Assembly (NCBI GenBank): GCA_030149285.1
Contig: JASBRU010000003.1
Span: forward strand, 250,001-314,000
Origin: Flavobacteriales bacterium
GTDB lineage: Bacteria; Bacteroidota; Bacteroidia; Flavobacteriales; JASBRU01
Length of the DNA stretch: 64,000 nucleotides
Reading direction: 5' to 3'
Shown here: piece by piece, positions 44,061 to 53,774 of the stretch
Numbering within the stretch: the first letter of the stretch is position 1
Layout: the number at the start of each line of letters is the position of its first letter
Program-made: the position numbers and the translations under genes
Notes under the pieces: model-generated
The model's input: the letters and a program-made list of their open reading frames with translations, nothing else
Told to the model about the DNA's origin: nothing
Databases searched by the model: none

Positions 44061-44429
44061 ATGAGAGACTTAAAACTAATAATATTAACAGCTACATTTC
44101 TTAACATTCTTTCATCTTGTCTTAATGAAGACAATAATGTTTCCTTGAACACAGAAGAAAGTGCAACTAGAGGTAACTCAACTTATGCAGAACAAATAAA
44201 CACCTTTAATCAGAATACTGAAAATATAAAAGAATTCGCTTTTGATGGGTTTAGTTTAAAAACTAATGAAACATGGGACAGAATCTCTACAGAAAAACTA
44301 GTAACTTACAACAAGCAAAGAAAAGAAGACGGGCAAACTGTTCCCGAACAGTATTATGGGGAATATACAAATGCACGTCCTGTAATGTTAGAGCGCTTAA
44401 GATCACATATGGAAGAAGAAGAAGACTAA
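44061..44429 (+). CDS. Hypothetical lipoprotein
   Basis: Signal peptide with lipobox LSSCLN; intact 122-aa ORF starting 18 bp after repeat copy 2. Confidence 0.65.
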   Translation: MRDLKLIILTATFLNILSSCLNEDNNVSLNTEESATRGNSTYAEQINTFNQNTENIKEFAFDGFSLKTNETWDRISTEKLVTYNKQRKEDGQTVPEQYYGEYTNARPVMLERLRSHMEEEED

Positions 44430-44431
44430 TA

Positions 44432-44869
44432 ATGAATAAACCATTAACCTATTTGTGTTTAGTACTATTTTTAATGAGCTTTTCTTATATGAGGAAAGGT
44501 AAAGTCATTTATAGTAATTGTGACAATAGTAACTTTAAGATTGATTCCTTATTTTATGCTGAATTTATTAGTTCTTATGATATAGACTTATACAGTGATA
44601 GTGATGTTGATATTCTTTTAAGTATTGCTTTTACTGATTCAACATGGATAGACTTCACCTGTGGTGTAGAAATCATTAATGGAGATTCTACATATTTAAT
44701 GCCCATAATTAAATCTATTATTCAAAAAGAGTCTTTTTCTAATATTATGCAAAATGAGTTTGTACCTATTCAAAAAGATGTTAACCGTTTAAGGAGTGGT
44801 CCATATTTTTATATTAGAGTATGTAAGCTTACACGTAAAGAAGTAAGAAAAATTAATACTAAGCATTAG
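44432..44869 (+). CDS. Hypothetical secreted protein
   Basis: Start revised to MNKPLTYLCLVLFLMSFSY (ATG 44432), directly after the previous stop; the track start 44273 overlaps the upstream CDS. Confidence 0.6.
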   Translation: MNKPLTYLCLVLFLMSFSYMRKGKVIYSNCDNSNFKIDSLFYAEFISSYDIDLYSDSDVDILLSIAFTDSTWIDFTCGVEIINGDSTYLMPIIKSIIQKESFSNIMQNEFVPIQKDVNRLRSGPYFYIRVCKLTRKEVRKINTKH

Positions 44870-44926
44870 CTTCAAAAAGCAAAATAAAGACACACTTAAA
44901 AACATAATTTATAGTACGCACAAAAA

Positions 44927-44958
44927 CCAAAAAGCTCTATTTAGATAGAGCTTTTTGG
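44927..44958 (+). terminator. Intrinsic terminator of the two-gene module
   Basis: CCAAAAAGCTCTAT-TTAG-ATAGAGCTTTTTGG, 14-bp perfect stem. Confidence 0.8.
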
Positions 44959-45006
44959 CTTTATTTTGTCCTCAATAAGACATAAATAATTGATTATCAA
45001 CATAAT

Positions 45007-45030
45007 TTTACTTTCTGTATCGGTAAGTAG
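45007..45030 (+). repeat. mnmE 3'-end-like direct repeat, copy 3 (putative att site)
   Basis: TTTACTTTCTGTATCGGTAAGTAG; TTC TGT ATC GGT AAG TAG = FCIGK*. Confidence 0.75.
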
Positions 45031-45039
45031 CCTGCAAAT

Positions 45040-45672
45040 ATGAAACAAGAACCTATAAATAAAACTGAAGCCTTCTGGGACAAAATGGCTAAGAACTATG
45101 ACCGAGAAGAAAGAAGTGACGTAAAAACCAACCTGTCGATTACAGAAAAGCTTAAAAGCTTGGTATCCCCTTCCGATGCAGTATTAGATTTTGCCTGTGG
45201 TACAGGTTTTTTCTCAACTAAAATTGCTAGCTCAGTTCATCATATTGATGCAATAGATATAGCGTCTAAAATGATAGAACGAGCAAAAATCAATTCAGAA
45301 TTGCACAATATTTCTAATATCAACTATCATCACACCAACATCTTTGATGAAAAATTAAAACCTGGTACTTACGACTGTATTATGGCGCTGTATATATTTC
45401 ATTTACTAGAAGACTCTCCTACTACTATTCAAAGAATAAAAGAGTTGCTAAAATCAGGTGGCAAACTTATATCTGTAACACCATGCATGGGCGAAAAGCC
45501 TTTTGTATATAATTTATTATCCCTTATTAGCAGACTTGGACTTGTCCCAAAAATTAAAGGTTTTAAGAGGTATAATTTAGAACAAATCATAAAACAAAAT
45601 GGCTTTGAAATAACAATAAGCGAAAAATTAGTGGGGACTTCAAATCAATATTATATTGTAGCAAATAAATAG
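45040..45672 (+). CDS. Class I SAM-dependent methyltransferase
   Basis: VLDFACGTGFFSTKIAS, HHIDAIDIASKMIERAK, LKSGGKLISVTPC. Confidence 0.87.
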   Translation: MKQEPINKTEAFWDKMAKNYDREERSDVKTNLSITEKLKSLVSPSDAVLDFACGTGFFSTKIASSVHHIDAIDIASKMIERAKINSELHNISNINYHHTNIFDEKLKPGTYDCIMALYIFHLLEDSPTTIQRIKELLKSGGKLISVTPCMGEKPFVYNLLSLISRLGLVPKIKGFKRYNLEQIIKQNGFEITISEKLVGTSNQYYIVANK

Positions 45673-45823
45673 TACAGAACTTGATTTTTTACAGGCCTAT
45701 TTCTATGCTTCTAATTAAGTAGTTTTTTCGATTTGAATTTAAAGAAACATCTACATGCTAGGCTTTCCTTTTTATGCGTGGTTTTATATTTATGATACTT
45801 CACATAAATGTCATAATTTTACA

Positions 45824-45847
45824 TGGCTTATAATTAATTATAAGCCA
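45824..45847. repeat. Perfect 24-bp palindrome
   Basis: TGGCTTATAATT|AATTATAAGCCA, six bases upstream of an ATG. Confidence 0.9.
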
Positions 45848-45853
45848 AACTAT

Positions 45854-46168
45854 ATGAGACAAAAGGGAATAAATATAAAAAGCAATAATTTTCTTCTTAC
45901 ATTTATTTGTATGATGACGGTTTCTGTTTTTTTTACCAACATTATTCCGGAATATAAAAACCTTATATCTAAATGTGATGTTGTTGAAGTTGAAGGAAAT
46001 GACGATAATGAAGAAAGTGAAAAAGACCACAAATTAGACACCTATTTTATCCTTTTAGACAAAGTAGTTACTATTGTAGATTATTACCCATCAACTTTTA
46101 TTGAACTTGATTTATACATCTTTAATGCTCACCAAGATGTATTAAACCCTCCTCCGGAACAAGTATAA
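45854..46168 (+). CDS. Small hypothetical membrane/secreted protein
   Basis: Start revised to MRQKGINIKSNNFLLTFICMMTVSVFF; one hydrophobic segment; C-terminus NPPPEQV. Confidence 0.5.
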   Translation: MRQKGINIKSNNFLLTFICMMTVSVFFTNIIPEYKNLISKCDVVEVEGNDDNEESEKDHKLDTYFILLDKVVTIVDYYPSTFIELDLYIFNAHQDVLNPPPEQV

Positions 46169-46264
46169 TACATACTTCCTACTCCATTTAAGGCTTTATG
46201 CCTCAATAATTATTATAATATTAATTTGCTCCTGCACATTGGGGGCTATAACAGATGTTTATAT

Positions 46265-47878
46265 ATGAGTTCTCAACAAAAAGGTTTTTTTTCAAACCTC
46301 AAAAATGATTTACCTGCTAGTTTAGTTGTATTTCTTGTAGCTATGCCGCTATGTTTAGGTATAGCATTAGCATCAGGCGCACCTCCATTAGCAGGAATAA
46401 TAGCAGGTTTTGTTGGAGGTATAGTTGTTACAGCATTTAGCGGGTCAGCAGTTGGCGTAAGCGGTCCGGCAGCTGGCTTAATAGCAATAGTTTTACCTGC
46501 TATTACTACGTTCGGTTTTGAGGCATTTTTGTTTGCAGTAATTATAGCAGGTGTTATTCAGTTAATATTGGGTTTTCTAAGAGCCGGTATAATTGGCTAT
46601 TACTTCCCATCCTCAGTAATTAAAGGTATGTTATCAGGTATTGGTATTATTATTATACTAAAGCAAATACCACATGGTTTTGGTTTTGATAAAGACCCTG
46701 AAGGTGACATGGATTTTGCTCAGCCTGATGGCGAGACTACTTTCAGTGAGATCGTAAATATATTCAGTCATCCAGAACATATAAGCATCAGTGCAACCAT
46801 CATTACATTGGTAGCTCTAGCCATTTTAATTTTATGGGAACGCCCTTTTATGACAAAGCTTTCATTTACTAAAATTGTTAAGGGGCCTCTAGTAGCAGTT
46901 TTAGCCGGTATAGGGTTGAATTTAGCATTTAAAAATATAGATGGTTATAGTTTAACTAGTGAGCATTTAGTAACAATACCTGTTGCCAGCTCCATTTCAG
47001 ATTTCTTCGGTCAATTTAAAACCCCGGATTTTAGCATTTGGAATAATACACAAATATATGTTGTAGCTGCAACAATGGCTGTTATAGCAAGTTTAGAAAC
47101 ACTGCTTTGCGTTGAAGCTACAGATAAACTAGATCCTCATAAAAGAGTTACACCAACTAATAGAGAGTTAAAAGCACAAGGTATAGGTAATATAGTATCT
47201 GGTTTTATTGGCGGTTTACCAATTACTCAAGTAATTGTAAGGAGCTCTGCAAATATTCAATCTGGTGGAGAAACAAAAGCTTCGGCATTTTTTCATGGCG
47301 TATTACTATTAGTTAGTGCTATGGCTATACCCGCTATTTTAAACATGATTCCCTTAGCTAGTTTAGCAGCAATATTATTTATGGTAGGCTTTAAGTTAAC
47401 TAAACCGTCATTATTTAAAGATATGTTTAGCAAAGGTACTGAACAGTTTTTACCATTTGTGCTTACTGTAGTTGTTATAGTGCTCACAGATTTACTTGTG
47501 GGTATTGGTGTAGGACTTGTAGTAGCCATATTCTTCATTTTATGGAAGAATTACAAAACTCCTTACCATTTCGAAGAAAAAGACATTGAAAAAGGTAAAT
47601 TCATTACCATAAAACTTGCAGAAGATGTAAGCTTTTTAAACAAAGTAAATATGTTACAAACTTTAAGTGGTCTTCCTAACAATGTTCATGTAATTATAGA
47701 TGGTTCTAAAACAAAAAGCATTCATCTTGATGTAATTGAAATTATAGAAGACTTTAAAATAAGTGCTGAAGAAAGGGAGATAAAAGTAGAAATCATTGGT
47801 TTAGACCAAATTTCTAATGAAAATAAAAACCCTGTTAAAGACTTTGAGAAAGCCATGATTGACAATGGGCACAAATAA
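46265..47878 (+). CDS. SulP family inorganic anion transporter
   Basis: MSSQQKGFFSNLKNDLPASLVVFLVAMPLCLGIALASGAPPLAGIIAG; C-terminal STAS-like region. Confidence 0.92.
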   Translation: MSSQQKGFFSNLKNDLPASLVVFLVAMPLCLGIALASGAPPLAGIIAGFVGGIVVTAFSGSAVGVSGPAAGLIAIVLPAITTFGFEAFLFAVIIAGVIQLILGFLRAGIIGYYFPSSVIKGMLSGIGIIIILKQIPHGFGFDKDPEGDMDFAQPDGETTFSEIVNIFSHPEHISISATIITLVALAILILWERPFMTKLSFTKIVKGPLVAVLAGIGLNLAFKNIDGYSLTSEHLVTIPVASSISDFFGQFKTPDFSIWNNTQIYVVAATMAVIASLETLLCVEATDKLDPHKRVTPTNRELKAQGIGNIVSGFIGGLPITQVIVRSSANIQSGGETKASAFFHGVLLLVSAMAIPAILNMIPLASLAAILFMVGFKLTKPSLFKDMFSKGTEQFLPFVLTVVVIVLTDLLVGIGVGLVVAIFFILWKNYKTPYHFEEKDIEKGKFITIKLAEDVSFLNKVNMLQTLSGLPNNVHVIIDGSKTKSIHLDVIEIIEDFKISAEEREIKVEIIGLDQISNENKNPVKDFEKAMIDNGHK

Positions 47879-47896
47879 ATCTCATTAGTAAACAAC

Positions 47897-47928
47897 AAAA
47901 AAGCCCCGTAGAATTTACGGGGCTTTTT
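47897..47928. terminator. Bidirectional intrinsic terminator (SulP / LamG-T9SS gene)
   Basis: AAAAAAGCCCCGTA...TACGGGGCTTTTTTT. Confidence 0.85.
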
Positions 47929-47948
47929 TTATTTATAATATTTAGTTT

Positions 47949-49754
47949 TTACTCTATCATTATTCGGTGCACTTCTTCTACCCCATCTCTACTAACTTTC
48001 AGTAAATACATTCCTTTAGCAATACCTGAAACAGAAATTCCTTGCTCCTCAACTCCATTTATATTAAATGCTTGAGCATATAATACTTGCCCTGTAATAG
48101 AAACAATTTGCACATTAATCTCTTCATCATTTATGCTTACATTTTGAAGCATAATAACATCTTTAGCCGGATTTGGATATACTTTAAACCTTTTTTCAGC
48201 CTCATTCTCATCTATGCCTATAAAACTACCTTGAACAAAGGTAATTACATGTGATGATGTTGCTCTTCTCTTTTCCGGACCAGAAGTTGCTTCTACTGTC
48301 CATTTAAATGTTGCCGACTGACCATTTTGTACCCCAAGGTTTTTCAGCACATTGCGGTAAAACAAATAGTTATTAGTAAGAGCAGTATCTGTTCCTAGGC
48401 TATTAGATTGGATACTTATTAAAGGAGCAGAAAAGTCTTTTCCTATACTATCTAACATCCAAGTATAAGTAACTGATCCTCCACCAGGTAAAGATGATGA
48501 ATGCCATTTAAATATTAAATTTTGATTTCCGTTTTTACCTTGCATCGTAATAGTAGCATTATCAACCGGATCAATCAAGTTATATAAAGCTAAAGGCGAA
48601 TTATTTACTGTATCTCCTAAAATATACTGTCCTTCAGCTTGGTTAGTTTTAGTTAGTGTAGTTGTAGGCACATCTAGTGTTGTACCTGCTTTCGCCCAAG
48701 GCGTATTTACGTTTGGTCTATATCCAAAGTCCAAGCTATTAGGGCTTGTTATCCCCGGAAAACCATTATAGTTATAGCTAACTGTATAATTTACCGCAGA
48801 TATATCTCCTGCATAAACACCCCAATAACGAGCCGTTTCTAACTCTTTTAAATCATTAGGACCAACAGAATCATTAGGTGTATCATCTACTCTATAAACA
48901 TGTACATATGAAGGAGAGCCTACAATTGATGAAACAGTAATACTATCACCATCTGGGTGAGACAATGATACTGACTGACCAGACCATGAGTTTGTATACA
49001 AGTAATCACTCTCATCACCTATAGGAGCATTAGAAAAATCTCTTACCGGAACAAATGAGTTTGTTGTACCATTGTTTGCATTGGGTGTGGCATCAATAAC
49101 AGCAGTTCCTGTTAATTCATCCATTCTGTAATAAGCTACCAAACCAGCTTCTGTACCGGCTAATTTTTTACACATATTTGCTCTAAGTTCTGCTTGAGTT
49201 CTAGCTACGTTCCAAACTCTCACTTCATCAATTTTACCATCAAAATACCTATTCTGAGAAGTTTCAGGTAAATTTCCCAGCAATAATTGATTAGTATTAG
49301 GTGCTATAGTACCCACATATGACTGAGTCCCTACTATTTCTCCATTAATATATACTGTTAAAAGAGAACCGTTATATGTACCAGCTACATGATACCATTT
49401 GCCAGTAGACATTGTTGCAGGCGAAGTGGCTTCTCTCCATGTAGGATTAACACCAAAGTTAAAAGACAATGTTCCGTTTGCACCACAACGCAAGGTGTAA
49501 CCAGACTCTCCTGATGATGTTGACCACGAATCTTTTCCAATGATACTACTACTCCATGGGTTTGGTCCCCATGTGTCAGCATTTATCCATGCCTCAAGAG
49601 TTATAGCTGTTGTTGGGTTTAAAGCGGATGTATTGGGTATAGTTACTTGTTCCGGAGAGCTAAAATCCATTGCCTGCCCTGCACCTTGAGCATACATACC
49701 TATTGAATAAAATAACGCACAAGAAAGCGTTATATATGAATATAGTTTTTTCAT
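47949..49754 (-). CDS. LamG-domain secreted protein with T9SS type A sorting domain
   Basis: AITLEAWINADTWG...GKWYHVAGTYNGS...FDGKIDEVRVWNVARTQAEL (LamG); C-terminal VYPNPAKDVI...GMYLLKVSRDG. Confidence 0.88.
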   Translation of the reverse strand: MKKLYSYITLSCALFYSIGMYAQGAGQAMDFSSPEQVTIPNTSALNPTTAITLEAWINADTWGPNPWSSSIIGKDSWSTSSGESGYTLRCGANGTLSFNFGVNPTWREATSPATMSTGKWYHVAGTYNGSLLTVYINGEIVGTQSYVGTIAPNTNQLLLGNLPETSQNRYFDGKIDEVRVWNVARTQAELRANMCKKLAGTEAGLVAYYRMDELTGTAVIDATPNANNGTTNSFVPVRDFSNAPIGDESDYLYTNSWSGQSVSLSHPDGDSITVSSIVGSPSYVHVYRVDDTPNDSVGPNDLKELETARYWGVYAGDISAVNYTVSYNYNGFPGITSPNSLDFGYRPNVNTPWAKAGTTLDVPTTTLTKTNQAEGQYILGDTVNNSPLALYNLIDPVDNATITMQGKNGNQNLIFKWHSSSLPGGGSVTYTWMLDSIGKDFSAPLISIQSNSLGTDTALTNNYLFYRNVLKNLGVQNGQSATFKWTVEATSGPEKRRATSSHVITFVQGSFIGIDENEAEKRFKVYPNPAKDVIMLQNVSINDEEINVQIVSITGQVLYAQAFNINGVEEQGISVSGIAKGMYLLKVSRDGVEEVHRIMIE

Positions 49755-49892
49755 GGGGTAATTTTTGGTTAATTAATCAATCTAATTTACTAAATAGTAT
49801 TTAAATCCATGTTTATCAGATAGATTTGTTTTTATCATGAGTATTTTATTATCTGATAACTATAAACTAGATTCGCACAAATGTTTTTTTAA

Positions 49893-51035
49893 ATGCGCTT
49901 ATTAGGCATAGAACTAAATAACAAAAGAGTATTTGGCTTAGATATACTACGTGCAATTGCCATTTTAACAGTTGTATATGTACATGGTAAAGAATATGCC
50001 TCAGAATTTATCCCTATAAAGGTTTATAACTTTTTTAGGTTTGATGGGGTTACCGCTTTTTTTGTTCTGAGTGGCTTTTTGATAGGAGGTATTCTTATCA
50101 AAATAATGGAGAACACTGAGTTTAGAACCAGAGACATATTTAATTTCTGGATTAGAAGGTGGTTTAGAACTATACCCAACTACGTACTGATACTGATTTG
50201 TATTGTAATTATTTATAAAGTCACAGGGCAAACCTTACACAACTATTATTTATATCCTTTTTTCTTACAAACAGCCTTTAAGGCTCAGTATTTATTTTTC
50301 CCGGAATCATGGAGTCTTACTGTAGAAGAATGGTTTTACTTCTTAACTCCTTTGTACCTATACACACTTATTCACTTTTTTAAGTTTAAACGAAAAAGTG
50401 CACTCTTATTCTCTATCATTACCATTATACTTGCATCAACAATAGTAAGGCTATACAGATACTATCATTTTGATATTGATACAATATCAGAATTAGGAAT
50501 ATATACCCGTAGGGTATTGATAGCAAGATTAGATAGTATTATGTATGGTGTGTTTGGTGCGTATGTTTTCTATTACCACCCTGCTTTTTGGAAAACAAAC
50601 AAACTTGTCTTATTAATCATTGGCCTCCTACTCTTGTTTTCTGAAAGAATAATTGGAGCTGCTTTTCCAGACCAATTTCAACATGAAATTGATTTTAATA
50701 CAGTTGTGCTAAAGTTTAGCCAAACTTCTATTGGTGTATTATTTACAATACCTTATTTAAACTCTATAAAAACCGGAAAAGGCATACTGTATAAAGTAAT
50801 AACCTACATAAGCCTTATATCTTACGCCTTATATGTAGTACATTTATCTATAGTTAAATCTACTATTATACCAATACTAGAAGACTATATAGAAATTACT
50901 AACTCTTTACTAATATATGTTTTATACTGGGCTATAAGCATTGTATTAGCCACCTTATTATTTAAATATTACGAGAAGCCTATGACAAACCTAAGGGATA
51001 AAGTTTCTTTTGGTAAGACTAAAAGCAAAAAATAG
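49893..51035 (+). CDS. Acyltransferase family protein (OafA/YrhL-like)
   Basis: GLDILRAIAILTVVYVHGKEY, FFVLSGFLIGGIL, SWSLTVEEWFYF. Confidence 0.9.
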   Translation: MRLLGIELNNKRVFGLDILRAIAILTVVYVHGKEYASEFIPIKVYNFFRFDGVTAFFVLSGFLIGGILIKIMENTEFRTRDIFNFWIRRWFRTIPNYVLILICIVIIYKVTGQTLHNYYLYPFFLQTAFKAQYLFFPESWSLTVEEWFYFLTPLYLYTLIHFFKFKRKSALLFSIITIILASTIVRLYRYYHFDIDTISELGIYTRRVLIARLDSIMYGVFGAYVFYYHPAFWKTNKLVLLIIGLLLLFSERIIGAAFPDQFQHEIDFNTVVLKFSQTSIGVLFTIPYLNSIKTGKGILYKVITYISLISYALYVVHLSIVKSTIIPILEDYIEITNSLLIYVLYWAISIVLATLLFKYYEKPMTNLRDKVSFGKTKSKK

Positions 51036-51056
51036 AGACAGAGTTATAAGTACAAA

Positions 51057-51080
51057 AAAAGCCCCTTAACAGGGGCTTTT
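51057..51080. terminator. Bidirectional intrinsic terminator
   Basis: AAAAGCCCCT-TAAC-AGGGGCTTTT between convergent genes. Confidence 0.8.
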
Positions 51081-51103
51081 AGAATTATAGTAAACTATAA
51101 AAT

Positions 51104-51955
51104 TTATTTCTTCTTAGCCAATGATGCTAATAATTCATCATTCATTTCTACGTAAGCCATGTTTCCTGCTTCTGTTGCTACAGCCTTAGATTGTTCAGCC
51201 ATTTTTTTAGCCTCTTTTGTTTTTCCTGCTTTTGCCAAAATTTTAGCTTTTGTATGCATAGCCCAAAATTGACCTTCTCCCATTTCGTACATATTAATCC
51301 ATGTTAAAGCTTGATTAATATCTCTTTCTGTCTCTAAATAATAGCTAGCTGCAGAGTAATAAGAGAAATTATTTATTTCTTCTTTTGCCATTTCTGCTTT
51401 AATAGCAGCCATTACTTGGCTATCACTATCTACACCAATAGCAAACTCTATTCTTGTGTTTTCCCATGCCATGTACATTGTAGCACCTGTATTGGTAAAG
51501 CTTTCAAAATCAATTGTAAAGCTTTCTACCATATCAGCTGTTTTAGTTGGCTTTACAGTAAAACGTACTTTATCTAAAGCCTCATCATAACTACCTGTAC
51601 CAGATTGCTTAGTATTTGTATTTAATATTACTGTCCATTCGTTTTCGCCAGGTATAGTAAATATAGCATAAGAACCTGCCTCAACTTTACTTCCATTAAC
51701 AGTTACATCATCAGAAAAAGTAATTACAGTAGCCATATTAGCGCCTGTTCTCCATAATTCATTATATGGTAATAAGTCACCAAAAATAGTACGTCCTTTT
51801 ACACCAGGGCGACTGTAGTTTACAGTAACATCAGTCAAACCAATAGTTTGAGTATTCTCTGTTGTAGGACTTGGGCGCGGAGTAGAGATTTGCGCAGAGA
51901 CTACTGTAGAAATTGCCATTCCAGCAGCTAAAGCAAATAGTTTAAAATTTTTCAT
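51104..51955 (-). CDS. DUF2911 domain-containing protein
   Basis: Signal peptide; VNYSRPGVKGRTIFGDLLPYNELWRTGANMAT, TKQSGTGSYDEALDKVRF. Confidence 0.9.
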   Translation of the reverse strand: MKNFKLFALAAGMAISTVVSAQISTPRPSPTTENTQTIGLTDVTVNYSRPGVKGRTIFGDLLPYNELWRTGANMATVITFSDDVTVNGSKVEAGSYAIFTIPGENEWTVILNTNTKQSGTGSYDEALDKVRFTVKPTKTADMVESFTIDFESFTNTGATMYMAWENTRIEFAIGVDSDSQVMAAIKAEMAKEEINNFSYYSAASYYLETERDINQALTWINMYEMGEGQFWAMHTKAKILAKAGKTKEAKKMAEQSKAVATEAGNMAYVEMNDELLASLAKKK

Positions 51956-52069
51956 TTGTTTCTTCGTTTTGTTTGAATGTTATTTGTGTAAAAGTAATTA
52001 AAAGTTTAAACACTAAATAATAAGCTTGTAGCAAATATTATTAATTGTACAATTGTTTAAAAGACCATT

Positions 52070-53272
52070 ATGAAAAGCCTTTTTACCAAGCTAATTGTAT
52101 TCTCTGTACTCGTTATAATTTTTGAATCATGCCACGTTGGACGCTTCTTCTATTGGAATACAGCCGATATAAATGATCATAAGCGTTTTGATAATAGACC
52201 CCTTTCTCCTTCTGACAAAGTATTTAACTTTTATGAGAATACAGGCAATCATCAATTTAACATACCTGACACTCTGTTTTACAAAAAAAAGCCTGTAAAG
52301 CTTGAGCAATTGCTTGACAAAAGTGGAACAGTAGCCTTTTTGATTATAAAAAACGACACTGTTTTTTATGAAAACTATTTAAACAATCGAGAAAAAGAGG
52401 ATGTAATCCCCTCTTTCTCTATGGCTAAATCTTTTGTGTCTGCATTAGTGGGTATAGCAATAGACGATGGTTTAATAAACAGTGTAAACGATCCGATTAC
52501 AAATTACTTGGAATTTGAGAATGAAGGGTTTGACAAAATAACTATCAAGGATGTATTAGATATGCGTTCAGGAATAAGGTTTAATGAAAGTTATATAAAC
52601 CCCTTTGGGCATGCTGCCAAATACTACTACGGTACTAACTTAAAAAAGTACGTTAGAAAATTAGAAGTTGAGGGAGAGCCTGACAAAGAGTTTAATTATA
52701 TAAGCGTAAACACACAAATACTAAGCTTAATTGTAGAAAAAGTAACCGGTAAAACTATTGATGCCTATTTTGAAGAAAAAATATGGAGTAAAATTGGCAC
52801 TCAGTACGATGCTTCTTGGAGTATTGATAGTAAGAAAAATGGAACAGCTAAGGCTTTTTGCTGTGTAAATGCTACAGCAATAGATTATGCAAAAATGGGT
52901 AGGTTATTCTTAAATAAAGGAAACTGGAATGGAGAACAATTGGTAAGTAAACAGTGGGTTGAGGAATCTACTACATTTGAAAAAGAAAAAAATAGGTTCA
53001 TATATTCTTACCAATGGTGGCATACTGTTGATTATGATATACTAACTGACACTACCGATACATCGGGCTTACACTACACCTTTGATTATGAAATAGAGGG
53101 TGAAATGAAAAAAATTATTGCAAAACCATCAGGAGACTTTTATGCAGAAGGAATTTTAGGGCAGTATATATATGTTTACCCGCAAAAGAATATAATTATT
53201 GTAAGGCTTGGTAAAAAACAAGGTAGCGTAAACTGGAATGAGTTATTTAAGTATTTAGCTAAAAACAACTAA
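52070..53272 (+). CDS. Serine hydrolase (class C beta-lactamase-like)
   Basis: SFSMAKSFVSALVG (SxxK), YISVNTQ (YxN-type), lipoprotein-like N-terminus. Confidence 0.9.
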   Translation: MKSLFTKLIVFSVLVIIFESCHVGRFFYWNTADINDHKRFDNRPLSPSDKVFNFYENTGNHQFNIPDTLFYKKKPVKLEQLLDKSGTVAFLIIKNDTVFYENYLNNREKEDVIPSFSMAKSFVSALVGIAIDDGLINSVNDPITNYLEFENEGFDKITIKDVLDMRSGIRFNESYINPFGHAAKYYYGTNLKKYVRKLEVEGEPDKEFNYISVNTQILSLIVEKVTGKTIDAYFEEKIWSKIGTQYDASWSIDSKKNGTAKAFCCVNATAIDYAKMGRLFLNKGNWNGEQLVSKQWVEESTTFEKEKNRFIYSYQWWHTVDYDILTDTTDTSGLHYTFDYEIEGEMKKIIAKPSGDFYAEGILGQYIYVYPQKNIIIVRLGKKQGSVNWNELFKYLAKNN

Positions 53273-53679
53273 TCTTTTTTAGCCCATTTAAATTTTACAT
53301 TCTGTTTAATATCCGGGTGTAAGCTTTTTGCTACCGGGCAATTAATAGCTGCACGCTCTAGGCTATTACGTGTTTCTTTATCATATACAAGTGGTATTCT
53401 AATTTTCAGCTTGATTTCACTAATTCTTCGAGGATTTGCAGCCATTATCTTTTCAACCTCTACTGTTGCTCCACTAAACTCTATACCCAAATTATTGGCT
53501 TTAATTCCCATTAGTGTAAGCATACATGTGCCCAAATTAGTGGCTATCATATCTGTTGGAGAAAAAGCCTCGCCCTTACCATTATTATCAGTAGGCGCAT
53601 CTGTAATAAACTTTTCTCCAGATTTTAGGTGTGTACACTCTGTACGTAAATTGACCAAATACTTAATAGTAGAAATCAT
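53269..53679 (-). CDS. OsmC family protein
   Basis: FSPTDMIATNLGTCMLTLMG, NCPVAKSLHPDIKQNVKF. Confidence 0.9.
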   Translation of the reverse strand: MISTIKYLVNLRTECTHLKSGEKFITDAPTDNNGKGEAFSPTDMIATNLGTCMLTLMGIKANNLGIEFSGATVEVEKIMAANPRRISEIKLKIRIPLVYDKETRNSLERAAINCPVAKSLHPDIKQNVKFKWAKKD

Positions 53680-53774
53680 ATAGTGGTTCTGTTATGAGTG
53701 CACTAATATAGAAAAACAACTATCAAAACAATCAACAGCTTTAAACGTTTATTCTTTACCTTTAACAGGAATAT

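Noticed and set aside
45700-45722. Possible fourth mnmE-3'-end copy (TTTCTATGCTTCTAATTAAGTAG)
   Set aside because: Only the TTCT and AAGTAG ends match; the GTATCGG core is missing, so it is not distinguishable from chance.
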